From NCBI GenBank assembly GCA_964460435.1, contig CAYWRH010000004.1, forward strand, positions 1 to 64,000: a stretch of 64,000 bases of DNA, read 5' to 3'. This document shows positions 1-8,862 of this stretch, in pieces. How positions within the stretch are numbered: position 1 is the first letter of the stretch; each line of letters starts with the position of its first letter. The position numbers and the translations under genes were made by a program. The notes beneath the pieces were generated by a model. It saw nothing but the letters and a program-made list of their open reading frames with translations, ran no database searches and was not told where the DNA came from. Origin of the DNA: JAAZBV01 sp964460435 (lineage in GTDB: Bacteria > Desulfobacterota > DSM-4660 > Desulfatiglandales > HGW-15).

Positions 1-46
1 TTTACAACCATTTTCATCCGCTGCTTACACCATCAACAGGGCTTTT

Positions 47-1408
47 ATGGAAAAGAGAGATTACAAGATACTGGAAAAGATCAGGTCAGACGCCTTAAGA
101 TGCTTTAAGGCTGCAATTGATAGCGTTAACCCATATGATGCGGTAAAGAGGGCGCTGAACCTTTCAGAAAATATCCTTACTCTCTCTGCTGTCGGGGAAA
201 GATACAAAATTGACCTTGATAAATTTGACAGAATATTTGTTGTGGGCGGGGGAAAGGCATCCGCCCCTATGGCGGCTGCCCTTGAGGAGTTGCTTGGAAA
301 CAGGATTAGTGAGGGTTTGATTGTTGTCAAATGTGGATTTACCAGGAAGTTATTATATACCGGCATTATAGAGGCGGGGCACCCTGTGCCGGATGAAAAG
401 GGCAGGGCAGGGGCAAGAATGATAATGGATATTCTAATAAAGGCAGGGGAGAGGGACCTTGTCTTTTCTGTTATTTCAGGAGGCGGTTCCGCCCTTTTGC
501 CTCTCCCGGTTGAAGGGATATCCCTCCAAGACAAACAGAAGATCACTCAAATGGTGCTGGATTGCGGGGCAAACATTGATGAAATTAACTGTATAAGAAA
601 GCACATATCTTTAACCAAGGGCGGCCAGATGGCAAGGGCTGCCTTTCCAGCCACTACCATCAACCTTATGCTTTCAGATGTTGTAGGCGATAGAATGGAC
701 GTAATTGCCTCAGGCCCATTTGTACCTGATAACAGCACCTTCAAGGATGCCTGGGATACGGTGACAAAATACAGGCTTGATGATCTTATCCCTCAAACAG
801 TCAGGGATCACCTGAAGGCGGGTCTTGAAAAAAGAATAGAGGATACACCGAAACATGGCGACGCCATCTTCACAAGGGTATCCAATATTATTGTTGGAAG
901 CAACATGATTGCCCTTGAAGCGGCTGAGATGGAGGCCAAAAGGCTCGGATATAAGACCCTTATTCTCTCCTCCATGATCCGGGGCGAAACAAGGGATGTT
1001 GCAGGTGTGCACACTGCAATTGCCCGTGAGATCATAAAGAGAGGAAGGCCCATTGCGCCTCCATGCGCTATCATTTCCGGGGGAGAGACAACAGTAACAA
1101 TCAGAGGAAACGGGAAGGGGGGCAGAAACCAGGAGTTCTGCCTGGCTGCTGCGATGGATATATGTGACATGCCTGAGAGGGTTGTTATTTTAAGCGGAGG
1201 GACAGACGGCAATGACGGACCCACAGATGCAGCAGGGGCAATAGTTGATCCACTTACCATAAAGAGAGGGGATGCTGCAGGGAGAAGCGCTTCAGAATAT
1301 CTTGCAAATAATGATTCATACCATTACCTGAAAAAGAGCGGGGATCTGCTCATCACAGGCCCAACCAACACAAATGTTATGGATGTGAGGTTAATGTTTA
1401 TCAGATAA
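47..1408 (+). CDS. Glycerate 2-kinase, MOFRL/DUF4147 family
   Basis: This 453-residue protein is a class II glycerate kinase (GckA/TtuD type), which phosphorylates D-glycerate with ATP to 2-phosphoglycerate in the cytoplasm. A glycine-rich stretch VVGGGKAS lies at residues 65-72, SGGGSALLP near 145, and the MOFRL-domain signatures GGRNQEF near 362 and SGGTDGNDGPTDAAGA near 385 are intact. Length is normal for the family (about 420-460). It stands alone on the plus strand and converges with a glycosyltransferase whose closest relatives I believe act on glycerate or phosphoglycerate, so a shared glycerate pool is possible. Family assignment is firm; the 2-kinase regiospecificity comes from family knowledge, not from the sequence. 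Confidence 0.93.
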   Translation: MEKRDYKILEKIRSDALRCFKAAIDSVNPYDAVKRALNLSENILTLSAVGERYKIDLDKFDRIFVVGGGKASAPMAAALEELLGNRISEGLIVVKCGFTRKLLYTGIIEAGHPVPDEKGRAGARMIMDILIKAGERDLVFSVISGGGSALLPLPVEGISLQDKQKITQMVLDCGANIDEINCIRKHISLTKGGQMARAAFPATTINLMLSDVVGDRMDVIASGPFVPDNSTFKDAWDTVTKYRLDDLIPQTVRDHLKAGLEKRIEDTPKHGDAIFTRVSNIIVGSNMIALEAAEMEAKRLGYKTLILSSMIRGETRDVAGVHTAIAREIIKRGRPIAPPCAIISGGETTVTIRGNGKGGRNQEFCLAAAMDICDMPERVVILSGGTDGNDGPTDAAGAIVDPLTIKRGDAAGRSASEYLANNDSYHYLKKSGDLLITGPTNTNVMDVRLMFIR

Positions 1409-1460
1409 GGAAACAAAAGGTCAGGTTTTCGGGTGTAAATAGTTACTGGGGTTATAAGTT

Positions 1461-1624
1461 GGCGCAAGGCTCAGGGCGCAGGGCACAAGAGGTTAATGCC
1501 TTTAGATTTAATCTTTTCCTTGCTCCCTGAGCTTCTTCTCTGTCATATCTTTATGCGACGATGGATGTATCTTCTTATATCTTTTGTTTTTTCAACCTGC
1601 GCCTAGTGCCCTGGGCCTAGCGCC
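1461..1624. repeat. GC-rich inverted repeat in a convergent intergenic gap
   Basis: Two 17-base arms (1461-1477 and 1608-1624) match as inverted copies at 15 of 17 positions and flank about 130 bases without a gene. The arms have the AGGC..CAGGGC style of short dispersed repeats that I know from other Desulfobacterota genomes. They sit between the convergent stops of the glycerate kinase and the glycosyltransferase. No transposase is present. Confidence 0.5.
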
Positions 1625-1628
1625 CCTA

Positions 1629-2843
1629 TTATCTTTTTTCCCACTTCCCTACAAGATATGGTTTTACAGACTCAAAGACCATGCACTCTTCTTCTATGGC
1701 CGCCTCTGTCTGCTGTGTGGTCATCTTTTCGGTCTTTTTTATAAATGATAATGTCTTGGCAAAGTAGAGGGGAACAAGGGCATCCATCAACCGGTCAGGA
1801 TTATCCGAATCCCTGTATGAAACGGCCCAGTCATACAGCACCCTTGCCCAGAGTTCTACAGGGAAGGCAAAATCGCCAGTTGTCATCCCCCTTATTTCAT
1901 TAAGCTTCCCGAGGATATCCGGTGAAAGTGTCCTTTTCCATACCTCATCATATTCCCTGAACCCGTCATGAAAACAGTTCAGCAGGCTTACCGGGTCTAT
2001 ATCCACCTTTGGAGGCAACTCCGTTTCCCATGAACCAAAACCGTTTATGGCAGTGGGTTTACTGTTTTTAACCCTGCACCAGTTATGATCCAGCCTTTTC
2101 ATTAGTGAAAAGATTGTGCCGACCTCCTGTCTGAACATTGGATAAACGGTTGAAAGCAGGTCTTTGTTCCGGTGTTCCTTGGGCCTGCCTATAAAAGACT
2201 GGCATAGCCTGACCTTTTGATTCATGGCAATGGTGCTCATCCAGATATCAACCCCAAAAAAGGCTACTGCATCATTACGTATATCGGTTTCAAGGTAGAT
2301 CCTGGCCATCTCTCCGCTGAATCCAAAATCCCCTCCAATGGGCTGGCGCACCCTTTTACCGTACAGCGCCCTTGAAAGGGGATATGCAATGCTGTTTGTT
2401 ATGGTTCCGTCATATTTGTGTCTTACATAGAGAGGTGTGACAAAAGAAAACCCTTTAAACAGCGGTTCTCCCATGCATTTGATCCATTCGGGGGTCATGC
2501 TTTTAAGGTCTGCATCCACCACCAGCACTGCCTCTGCCCTAAGCTCTTTAACCTTTTTGAAAAGGTTAAAAAAATTATTTCCCTTCCCTTTAACCCCTTT
2601 AGGGGTGGAGATATATATCTTTGGTACATCAGTCTGGGCGCTAAGGAATGCCTCTTTAGTATTGTCAGGGGAATTATTGTCACAGTTGATGATGACCGCC
2701 TTATTATCAGGAAAATATCTCTTTATCCCAAGACTTGCCTGAATTGCAGGATAGGCAATGGTATCTGCCTCATTACAGGATGGGATCCCTACAACAAGGT
2801 CTGCCCTCTCAATTTTTTCCGGGTTGACCTCAAATCCAAACAT
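1629..2843 (-). CDS. Family 2-like glycosyltransferase (mannosyl-/glucosylglycerate synthase type)
   Basis: A 404-residue GT-A fold glycosyltransferase. The N-terminus has VVGIPSCNEADTI (residues 18-30), typical of nucleotide-sugar binding, and the metal-binding DXD motif is DADL at 110-113. GGDFGFSGEM (near 170) and FGVDIWM (near 197) resemble the acceptor and catalytic regions of the mannosylglycerate / glucosyl-3-phosphoglycerate synthase group. I start it at the ATG at 2843 rather than the TTG one codon upstream. It follows ruvB by 22 bases at the end of the rlmE-yebC-ruvCAB run, so it is probably co-transcribed. The substrate is inferred; another compatible-solute or glycolipid acceptor is possible. 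Confidence 0.7.
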   Translation of the reverse strand: MFGFEVNPEKIERADLVVGIPSCNEADTIAYPAIQASLGIKRYFPDNKAVIINCDNNSPDNTKEAFLSAQTDVPKIYISTPKGVKGKGNNFFNLFKKVKELRAEAVLVVDADLKSMTPEWIKCMGEPLFKGFSFVTPLYVRHKYDGTITNSIAYPLSRALYGKRVRQPIGGDFGFSGEMARIYLETDIRNDAVAFFGVDIWMSTIAMNQKVRLCQSFIGRPKEHRNKDLLSTVYPMFRQEVGTIFSLMKRLDHNWCRVKNSKPTAINGFGSWETELPPKVDIDPVSLLNCFHDGFREYDEVWKRTLSPDILGKLNEIRGMTTGDFAFPVELWARVLYDWAVSYRDSDNPDRLMDALVPLYFAKTLSFIKKTEKMTTQQTEAAIEEECMVFESVKPYLVGKWEKR

Positions 2844-2865
2844 CAATCACAACCTCTGCTGCCCA

Positions 2866-3903
2866 TTAAAAAAGCCTTTTCTGCGCCTCTTCCTTATCGC
2901 CTTTATATTCCAGTTTGAAATGGCTGTAGGCCGGTCTTGTTGCTACTCTCCCCCTGGGTGTCCTTTTAATAAAACCCTTCTGTATCAGAAAGGGTTCATA
3001 CACATCCTCTATGGTGTCCTTTTCCTCACAGACTGCTGCTGCAAGGGTGTCAAGGCCTATGGGGCCGCCATCATAATTGTTGATTATTGTAAGCATGATG
3101 TTTCTGTCCATCTTGTCAAGGCCAAGTTCATCCACGTCAAGCATGTCAAGGGCGTGCATGGCTATCTTTTTTGTTATCACGCCATCACCATCAATCTGGG
3201 CAAAATCCCTTACCCTTCTCAATATGCGGTTAGCCACCCTCGGCGTGCCCCTTGACCTGCGGGCGATCTCCATTGCTCCATCATCCTGGACAGGGATATC
3301 AAGGATTGCGGCTGATCTCGTGACTATCTTTTTCAGGTCCTCATCAGAATAAAATTCTACACGCTGGATCACCCCGAACCTGTCTCTTAATGGAGGGGTT
3401 AAGAGCCCTGTACGGGTTGTTGCACCAACCAGGGTGAATGGTTTAAGGGGTATCTTCATGGTGCGGGCTGACGGCCCCTGACCGATTATGAGATCAAGCT
3501 GGAAATCCTCCATTGCCGGGTAAAGTATCTCCTCCACAACATGGTTCAGCCTGTGGATTTCATCAATAAAGAGCACATCCCTGGGCTGAAGGCTTGTGAG
3601 AATGGCAGCAAGGTCACCGGGCCGTTCTATTACCGGGCCGGAGGTGCTGATAAAATTTACGCCAAGCTCAATGGCTATAACATTTGCAAGAGAGGTCTTG
3701 CCAAGCCCTGGAGAACCATGAAACAGCACATGATCAAGCGCCTCGGATCGGGCCTTGGCTGCCTCAATGAATACCTTTAGGTTCCGCTTCACCTCTGTCT
3801 GGCCTATGTATTCATCAAAACAGGTAGGCCTTAGACTGGTCTCTGCAGGTATCTCATCGTCATGCAGTTCAGGGTCTATTATTCTCTGATCATCATTTTC
3901 CAT
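2866..3903 (-). CDS. ruvB: Holliday junction branch migration helicase RuvB
   Basis: RuvB is the hexameric AAA+ motor that drives Holliday junction branch migration with RuvA. The 345 residues match the usual length. Walker A is GSPGLGKT (63-70), Walker B is FIDEIHRL (near 113), sensor-1 region is GATTRTG, and the C-terminal winged helix ends with a TPRGR motif that contacts DNA. It starts at an ATG 21 bases after the ruvA stop in the order ruvC-ruvA-ruvB. No feature is unusual. Confidence 0.98.
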   Translation of the reverse strand: MENDDQRIIDPELHDDEIPAETSLRPTCFDEYIGQTEVKRNLKVFIEAAKARSEALDHVLFHGSPGLGKTSLANVIAIELGVNFISTSGPVIERPGDLAAILTSLQPRDVLFIDEIHRLNHVVEEILYPAMEDFQLDLIIGQGPSARTMKIPLKPFTLVGATTRTGLLTPPLRDRFGVIQRVEFYSDEDLKKIVTRSAAILDIPVQDDGAMEIARRSRGTPRVANRILRRVRDFAQIDGDGVITKKIAMHALDMLDVDELGLDKMDRNIMLTIINNYDGGPIGLDTLAAAVCEEKDTIEDVYEPFLIQKGFIKRTPRGRVATRPAYSHFKLEYKGDKEEAQKRLF

Positions 3904-3924
3904 ATCGATCCGTTCTAATAAATA

Positions 3925-4533
3925 CTAAACCAGCACTCTCAACGCCTCGGTGATTACCATTTCAAGGCTCTTTTCGCCAGGCCCGGCCAATACCTTTTCA
4001 ACCGCCTTTTCAGCGGACTTAAGGGAGTAACCCAGATTCACAAGCGCTGAGATCGCATCATCCATGAGCAGTCTCGCTTCATGGGAGGCTATCCTGGCCT
4101 GGGGTATGTCAGCAGTATCAGGCCTTATCAGCTTTGCCTTATCCTTGAGTTCAAGTGCGATTCTCTCGGCTGTCTTTTTCCCGACACCGGGGATAGATTG
4201 CAGCTTCACCACATCGCCCTGAGCAATTGCCGTTAGCAGGGCGTCAGGCCCTATGCCTGAGAGGATATTCATCCCAAGCTTTGGCCCTATGCCTGAAACA
4301 GATATGAGCAACCTGAATATCCTCTTTTCAAGGATGGTCTTAAAACCATATAAGAGAAATGCGTCTTCCCTGACATGGGTGTGGATGTGCAGGCTTATTT
4401 CATGGCCCTGTTCGTCCGGCAGTGTGTAAAAGGTGGAAAGGGGGACAAAGACCTCATAGCCCACACCATTAATATCTATGATAACAGAGTCGGTTGCCTT
4501 GGTTAACAGAGTGCCTTTCAGATGAGCTATCAT
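3925..4533 (-). CDS. ruvA: Holliday junction DNA-binding subunit RuvA
   Basis: RuvA (202 residues) forms the tetramer that holds the four-way junction and loads RuvB. The N-terminal OB domain (1-65) starts MIAHLKGTL and is followed by two helix-hairpin-helix motifs, visible as LLISVSGIGPKLGMNIL (about 72-88) and LQSIPGVGKKTAERIALELK (about 110-130). The C-terminal three-helix RuvB-binding domain (about 150-202) includes ALVNLGYSLKSAEKAV. Its ATG overlaps the ruvC stop (ATGA), indicating translational coupling. Confidence 0.97.
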   Translation of the reverse strand: MIAHLKGTLLTKATDSVIIDINGVGYEVFVPLSTFYTLPDEQGHEISLHIHTHVREDAFLLYGFKTILEKRIFRLLISVSGIGPKLGMNILSGIGPDALLTAIAQGDVVKLQSIPGVGKKTAERIALELKDKAKLIRPDTADIPQARIASHEARLLMDDAISALVNLGYSLKSAEKAVEKVLAGPGEKSLEMVITEALRVLV

Positions 4534-5012
4534 ATCTTCTTCTCATATCTTGTCCAGTTAAGGTGGCATATTGCCGCTGCAAGGGCATCGGTGGTATCTG
4601 CCCTCTTTATTGAGGGGAGGTTCAGGATCATCCTTACCATGGAACTGACCTGCTCCTTTGTTGCCCTGCCATACCCTACAACCGACTGTTTTATCTCAAG
4701 GGGGGTGTACTCATATATCTTCACATTACACTTAACCGCGGCAATAAGGGCTGCACCCCTTGCATGGCCAAGCTTCAGGCTGCTTTTTACGTTCTTTGCA
4801 AAAAAGACATCCTCTATGGCCATTTCGTCAGGTTTGTAAAGCTCCATAAGCTCGACCATCTTCTCAAATATCTTAAAGATCCGATCGTAAAATGGGATAT
4901 TGCCTGGTGACTCAATTGCCCCGGAGGTGATGCAGGTAAAAAGGTTATTCCTTTTCCTTACAATGCCGTATCCGGTGGTTATGGAGCCAGGATCAACCCC
5001 CAACACCAGCAT
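4530..5012 (-). CDS. ruvC: Holliday junction resolvase RuvC
   Basis: RuvC (160 residues) is the dimeric RNase H-fold endonuclease that resolves the junction. Catalytic acidic residues are recognisable: Asp7 in VLGVDPGS, Glu in MAIEDVFFAKN (near 67), and the terminal acidic pair in RADTTDALAAAICH (near 137-150). GYGRATKEQV is the usual DNA-contacting segment. Its ATG overlaps the upstream yebC stop (TGATG) and its stop overlaps ruvA, so the three ruv genes and yebC are coupled. Confidence 0.97.
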   Translation of the reverse strand: MLVLGVDPGSITTGYGIVRKRNNLFTCITSGAIESPGNIPFYDRIFKIFEKMVELMELYKPDEMAIEDVFFAKNVKSSLKLGHARGAALIAAVKCNVKIYEYTPLEIKQSVVGYGRATKEQVSSMVRMILNLPSIKRADTTDALAAAICHLNWTRYEKKI

Positions 5013-5758
5013 CAGCCTATGGCCTCCATGACCTCATCAGGGATATCAAAGTTAGCATACACATTGTTTACATCATCGTTCTCTTCAAGGGCCTCCATAA
5101 GGTTGATCATCTGCTCCGCCTTTTTGCCCTCAAGCCTTACTGTCATCTGGGGAATCATGCTTATCTCGGCGCTGCTGTATTCCAGCTTTGCGTCGTCAAA
5201 TGCCTTTTTAACCGTTTCAAAATCGTTGGGAGCGGTTAGGACCTCAAATCCATCATCCTCTTCCTTAACATCCTCTGCCCCTGCATCCAGGGCAATCTCC
5301 ATAAGCCTCTCCTCGTCTGCCTTGTCCTTGTCAAAACTGATGACACCCTTTTTATCAAACTTCCATGCAACACACCCTGGCTCGCCCAGGCTGCCGCCAT
5401 GACGGTCAAATATATATTTTATTTCAGCAACAGTCCGGTTTTTATTATCCGTAAGGCATGCAACAAGCATTGCAACACCGCCTGGGCCATACCCCTCATA
5501 TGTCATCTCTTCATAATTTACACCCTCAAGCTCCCCAGTGCCTTTCTTGATCGCCCTCTCAATATTATCCTTTGGCATATTTTCCGACTTGGCAGCAAGT
5601 ATAGCTGATCTGAGCCTGGGGTTGCTATCGGGGTCACCACCCCCCATCTTTGCAGCTACAGTAATCTCCTTGATAAGACGGGTAAATATCCTCCCCTTCT
5701 TTGCATCAGCTGCACCCTTTTTATGTTTAATTGTACTCCATTTTGAATGTCCGGACAT
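5012..5758 (-). CDS. yebC: YebC/PmpR-family protein
   Basis: A 248-residue YebC/TACO1-family protein. Members have been described as transcriptional regulators and, more recently, as translation factors that help with difficult peptide stretches. It begins with the diagnostic MSGHSKWSTIKHKKGA and contains EGYGPGGVAMLV near residue 90. I place the start at 5758, not at the longer in-frame start at 5818, because the family N-terminus is there and an AGGAGG ribosome site lies 6 bases upstream. It links rlmE to ruvC; a yebC-ruvC neighbourhood is very common in bacteria. Confidence 0.95.
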   Translation of the reverse strand: MSGHSKWSTIKHKKGAADAKKGRIFTRLIKEITVAAKMGGGDPDSNPRLRSAILAAKSENMPKDNIERAIKKGTGELEGVNYEEMTYEGYGPGGVAMLVACLTDNKNRTVAEIKYIFDRHGGSLGEPGCVAWKFDKKGVISFDKDKADEERLMEIALDAGAEDVKEEDDGFEVLTAPNDFETVKKAFDDAKLEYSSAEISMIPQMTVRLEGKKAEQMINLMEALEENDDVNNVYANFDIPDEVMEAIG

Positions 5759-5783
5759 CAGTTGCCTCCTAAAATGACTGTTA

Positions 5784-6374
5784 TTATAACCTTTTTTTCC
5801 CGAGCAGATAGATTTCACGGCTTCTTTTTCTTACAGCCAATGGCCGTATGAGCCTTACCTGCCCGAAATATTCTGTAACTCTCTCTTTAAAATATTTAAA
5901 ATCCTCTCCTTCAAAGACCTTGCATAAAAAATCATGATCCTTTTTGAGAAGCCTCACTGCTATATCAAGCGCCCTCCCTGCAAGCGCAAGGGAGCGGGCG
6001 CAATCGGTGATATTATTTCCGGTTGTATTGGGCGCCATATCACTTAGAAGGAGGTCGATTTCTCCTGTCTCCCTAAAGAGCGCCTCAGGCTCCAGACCAA
6101 GCGCATCTCCCCTGATGAATCTGAAATTAGGCGCTGATATCCTTTTGGGGATTTCTATATCAATGCCTATAACCTCTCCATTTTTCCCCACCCTTTCAAG
6201 CACATATTGCGACCATGAACCAGGATAACAACCCAGGTCCATCACCCGGGCGCCATTTTTAATCAGTCTATGCCTTATGTCAATCTCTTCAAGCTTGTAC
6301 ACTGAGCGGGCAAGCCAGTTTTCCTCCTTTGCCCTTTTTGTATAGTGATCATCCCAGTTGTTGCCCTTTTTCAT
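5784..6374 (-). CDS. rlmE: 23S rRNA 2'-O-uridine methyltransferase RlmE
   Basis: RlmE (FtsJ/RrmJ) methylates the 2'-OH of a uridine in the 23S rRNA A-loop using SAM. The 196-residue protein carries the K-D-K-E tetrad: Lys in RSVYKLEEID, Asp in LLLSDMAPNTTG, Lys in DFLCKVFEGED and Glu in RSREIYLLGKK. The SAM loop is VMDLGCYPGSWSQY. In E. coli the SAM-loop residue after LG is usually Ala; Cys here is a mild variant. It is the first gene of the leftward operon into yebC and ruvCAB. Confidence is high. Confidence 0.95.
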   Translation of the reverse strand: MKKGNNWDDHYTKRAKEENWLARSVYKLEEIDIRHRLIKNGARVMDLGCYPGSWSQYVLERVGKNGEVIGIDIEIPKRISAPNFRFIRGDALGLEPEALFRETGEIDLLLSDMAPNTTGNNITDCARSLALAGRALDIAVRLLKKDHDFLCKVFEGEDFKYFKERVTEYFGQVRLIRPLAVRKRSREIYLLGKKRL

Positions 6375-6527
6375 TTCATTATCGCCTGAAACCTGAAGGA
6401 TAGCAGTTTTTTAATTAAGTACCATATATTATTGCCTTTTGTAAAAAGATTTCTTTCTAAAACCATGAAGAAAAACAGCCGTTTCCCTTAAATTATTGCC
6501 AGAGATCAGGCAACACTGAAAAAGTGT

Positions 6528-6555
6528 TAAAGAAAGGCAAATATTATGCCGATAT
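6528..6555 (+). promoter_or_regulatory. Sigma-28 (FliA)-type promoter candidate
   Basis: TAAA at 6528-6531 and GCCGATAT at 6548-6555 match the flagellar sigma-28 consensus (TAAA, 15 bases, GCCGATAA), with a 16-base spacer and 7 of 8 bases in the -10 box. It lies about 65 bases upstream of a flagellar rod-type gene, which makes a chance match less likely. Confidence 0.5.
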
Positions 6556-6619
6556 TAGATCGAAGGCATCTCATTTGGAATAACCGGGGCAAACCCTTTG
6601 GTTATAAAAGGAGGCAAAA

Positions 6620-6973
6620 ATGATATCCTTAACAGGTAACACCATATCTGCCCTTAACGCCTATGCAACAGGCCTTAATGTAAAGGCCAATAATATTGCC
6701 AATGCAGACTCAGAGAACTTCAAAAAAAGCCGGGCCCAATATGTTGAAGGTGAAAACGGCGATGTAATAGCCGAGATCAGCAAGGTCGGGCTGGAAATAG
6801 AACCTCTTGCCTCCTCTGGCGCTGACGCTGTTACAGAGGCTCAGCCCTCAAATGTGGAACTGGCGGAGGAGATCCCTGGCATGATGATAGACCAGAAGGG
6901 GTTTGAGGCGAACCTGTCTGTAATAAAAACTAAGGATCAGATGCTGGGTACCATACTGGATATAATTGCCTGA
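6620..6973 (+). CDS. Orphan flagellar basal-body rod-type protein (FlgC-like)
   Basis: A 117-residue protein with both ends of the flagellar rod/hook family. The N-terminus has ALNAYATGLNVKANNIANAD and EN-FKKSR, the rod signature. The C-terminus has NVELAEEIPGMMIDQKGFEAN and a terminal amphipathic helix, as in FlgC/FlgG/FlgE. It is shorter than FlgC (about 135-150), lacking most of the middle domain. A strong ribosome site (AGGAGG, 6 bases before the ATG) is present. No other flagellar gene is in the window, so the protein may be a dispersed rod component or a repurposed paralogue. The upstream sigma-28-like box supports flagellar control. Confidence 0.75.
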   Translation: MISLTGNTISALNAYATGLNVKANNIANADSENFKKSRAQYVEGENGDVIAEISKVGLEIEPLASSGADAVTEAQPSNVELAEEIPGMMIDQKGFEANLSVIKTKDQMLGTILDIIA

Positions 6974-7227
6974 TATTGTTTCCTGATGATACAAAAGATC
7001 CTGATCTGGCCTGCTTAACAAGAAGCCTCTAAATATAGCCCTGCCACACTGATTAGCTTGATTAATACGCTTTAATCTAATACTATTTAACAACCCTGGA
7101 ATTGAATGGTCTTTATATTAAAATCGCATTAACATAAAATATTATTGCGCCACTTGACTGGGCAAAAATGAAGGCTGATTTTGAATGCTGGGTAAAAAAT
7201 ATTGGTTGTTAAGGAAGGCCCGCCACC

Positions 7228-8754
7228 ATGTTTATACGATTTGCTTTTCCACTTATAGTTACAAGTCTTATAAATATTACTGTTTTAATGTTTTCAGGTT
7301 CTGCTCTGGCAGCATCGTCCTGTGAGGGGCTTAAAAAATTAAAGCTTGATAATGCCTCAATTACGAATGCATTTATAGTTCCAAAAGGAGCTGCCCCAAA
7401 AAATACAGGTTTTGGCGGAGGCCCCCGGAATGAAATATCACAGCCTGATCTCCCTGCCCATTGCAGGGTTCAGATTGATCTCACACCCACAACCGATTCA
7501 ATGATCAAAATGGAGCTCTGGCTGCCAGCGGAAAACTGGAATGGGAAATTCATGGGCACAGGGAATGGATTTTTTGCCGGCTCTATTCAGGGCATGATGT
7601 TTGATATGCCTGAGGCCTTAAGGCTCGGTTACGCCACTGCCGGCACTGACACAGGCCACCAGGGAGAGGGCGGGGAATGGGCCATTGGTCACCCTGAAAA
7701 GATGATTGACTTTGCCTACCGTTCAACACATGAGATGACTGTAAAGGCCAAAGAGATCGTAAGGGCTTATTACGGACAGGATGAAAAATATGCCTATTTT
7801 AAAGGGTGCTCAACAGGAGGCCGTCAGGCCCTGATGGAGGCACAGAGATACCCTGATGATTACGATGGGATTATTGCGGGCTCCTGCGCCAACCGCCACA
7901 TCCACATGTGGACAGCCTCTGTTGCTCAAATGGTTGACCTGTACCGCCACCCTGAACGCACCCTTACAGAGGAGAAGGCAGCACTAGTGAATAAGATGGT
8001 CATGAACAGGTGTGACACCCTCAAAGAGGGGTTTCTTAACAACCCTCATCAATGCAGCGTAGATTTTTCAAAGCTCCTTTGCGTCGATAACAAGGATGAT
8101 AATGGGTGCCTGACAGCAGAGCAACTGAAAACTGTTGAGACATATTATAATGGCGTAAGAAATTCAAAAGGAGAGATGATCTTCTCCGGCCAGGCACCTG
8201 GCAATCCAATACCTCCACAGCTAGCATCTGAGCAGGGGCCGGGAGTTCTGTTTGATATTGTCCGAATTGCATTTAATGATCCGAACCTGGACTGGCGCAA
8301 ATTCGATCTTGACCGCGACATGCCGCTTATTGACAAGGCCCTTGGTTTTGTCGATGCGGTTGACCCTGATCTGAGCAGATTCAAGGCCAGCGGAGGAAAA
8401 CTGCTCCTTACCCACGGATGGATGGACACGGGCATTACCCCTGAAACAACCATATGGTATTATGAGAGGGTGTTAGAAAAAATGGGCACAGATCAGGGTG
8501 ACTGGATACGTCTATTCCTTGCGCCAGGCATGGGGCACTGTGGCGGTGGCCCTGGCGTTAACATGATCGACTCTATCGGAACCCTTGAGAAATGGGTAGA
8601 AAAGGGTGTTGCGCCGGATCAGATTATGGGGTTTGGCAAGGATGGCCTGACTCGCCCCCTGTGCCCATATCCGCAATATGCAGAATATAAAGGGAACGGA
8701 GAGCTGAAGGATAAAGATAACTGGCAATGTAAAAGGCCTGCAAAGGAGAAATAG
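7228..8754 (+). CDS. Secreted tannase/feruloyl esterase family protein
   Basis: A 508-residue alpha/beta hydrolase of the tannase/feruloyl esterase family, which cleaves aromatic acid esters of plant polymers. A signal peptide is evident at residues 1-29 (ends SGSALA). The family's CS-D-HC catalytic arrangement is visible: Cys194-Ser195 in GCSTGGRQ, Asp in THGWMDTGI (near 400), and His-Cys in PGMGHCGGG (near 440), where the two cysteines usually form a disulfide next to the catalytic triad. Acidic pairs in the middle suggest the lid domain, which in this family often binds calcium. It stands alone with a ribosome site AAGGAAGG. The substrate cannot be named from sequence. Confidence 0.87.
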   Translation: MFIRFAFPLIVTSLINITVLMFSGSALAASSCEGLKKLKLDNASITNAFIVPKGAAPKNTGFGGGPRNEISQPDLPAHCRVQIDLTPTTDSMIKMELWLPAENWNGKFMGTGNGFFAGSIQGMMFDMPEALRLGYATAGTDTGHQGEGGEWAIGHPEKMIDFAYRSTHEMTVKAKEIVRAYYGQDEKYAYFKGCSTGGRQALMEAQRYPDDYDGIIAGSCANRHIHMWTASVAQMVDLYRHPERTLTEEKAALVNKMVMNRCDTLKEGFLNNPHQCSVDFSKLLCVDNKDDNGCLTAEQLKTVETYYNGVRNSKGEMIFSGQAPGNPIPPQLASEQGPGVLFDIVRIAFNDPNLDWRKFDLDRDMPLIDKALGFVDAVDPDLSRFKASGGKLLLTHGWMDTGITPETTIWYYERVLEKMGTDQGDWIRLFLAPGMGHCGGGPGVNMIDSIGTLEKWVEKGVAPDQIMGFGKDGLTRPLCPYPQYAEYKGNGELKDKDNWQCKRPAKEK

Positions 8755-8862
8755 CAAGTACGCTTGAAGCGGCAATACTATTGGCCTTTCGGTCAAAAAT
8801 GAAATCTGAGACGGATCAATCTGATCTAGCTGATCGGCCTCTCCCTTGTTCTCCTGTTATTT

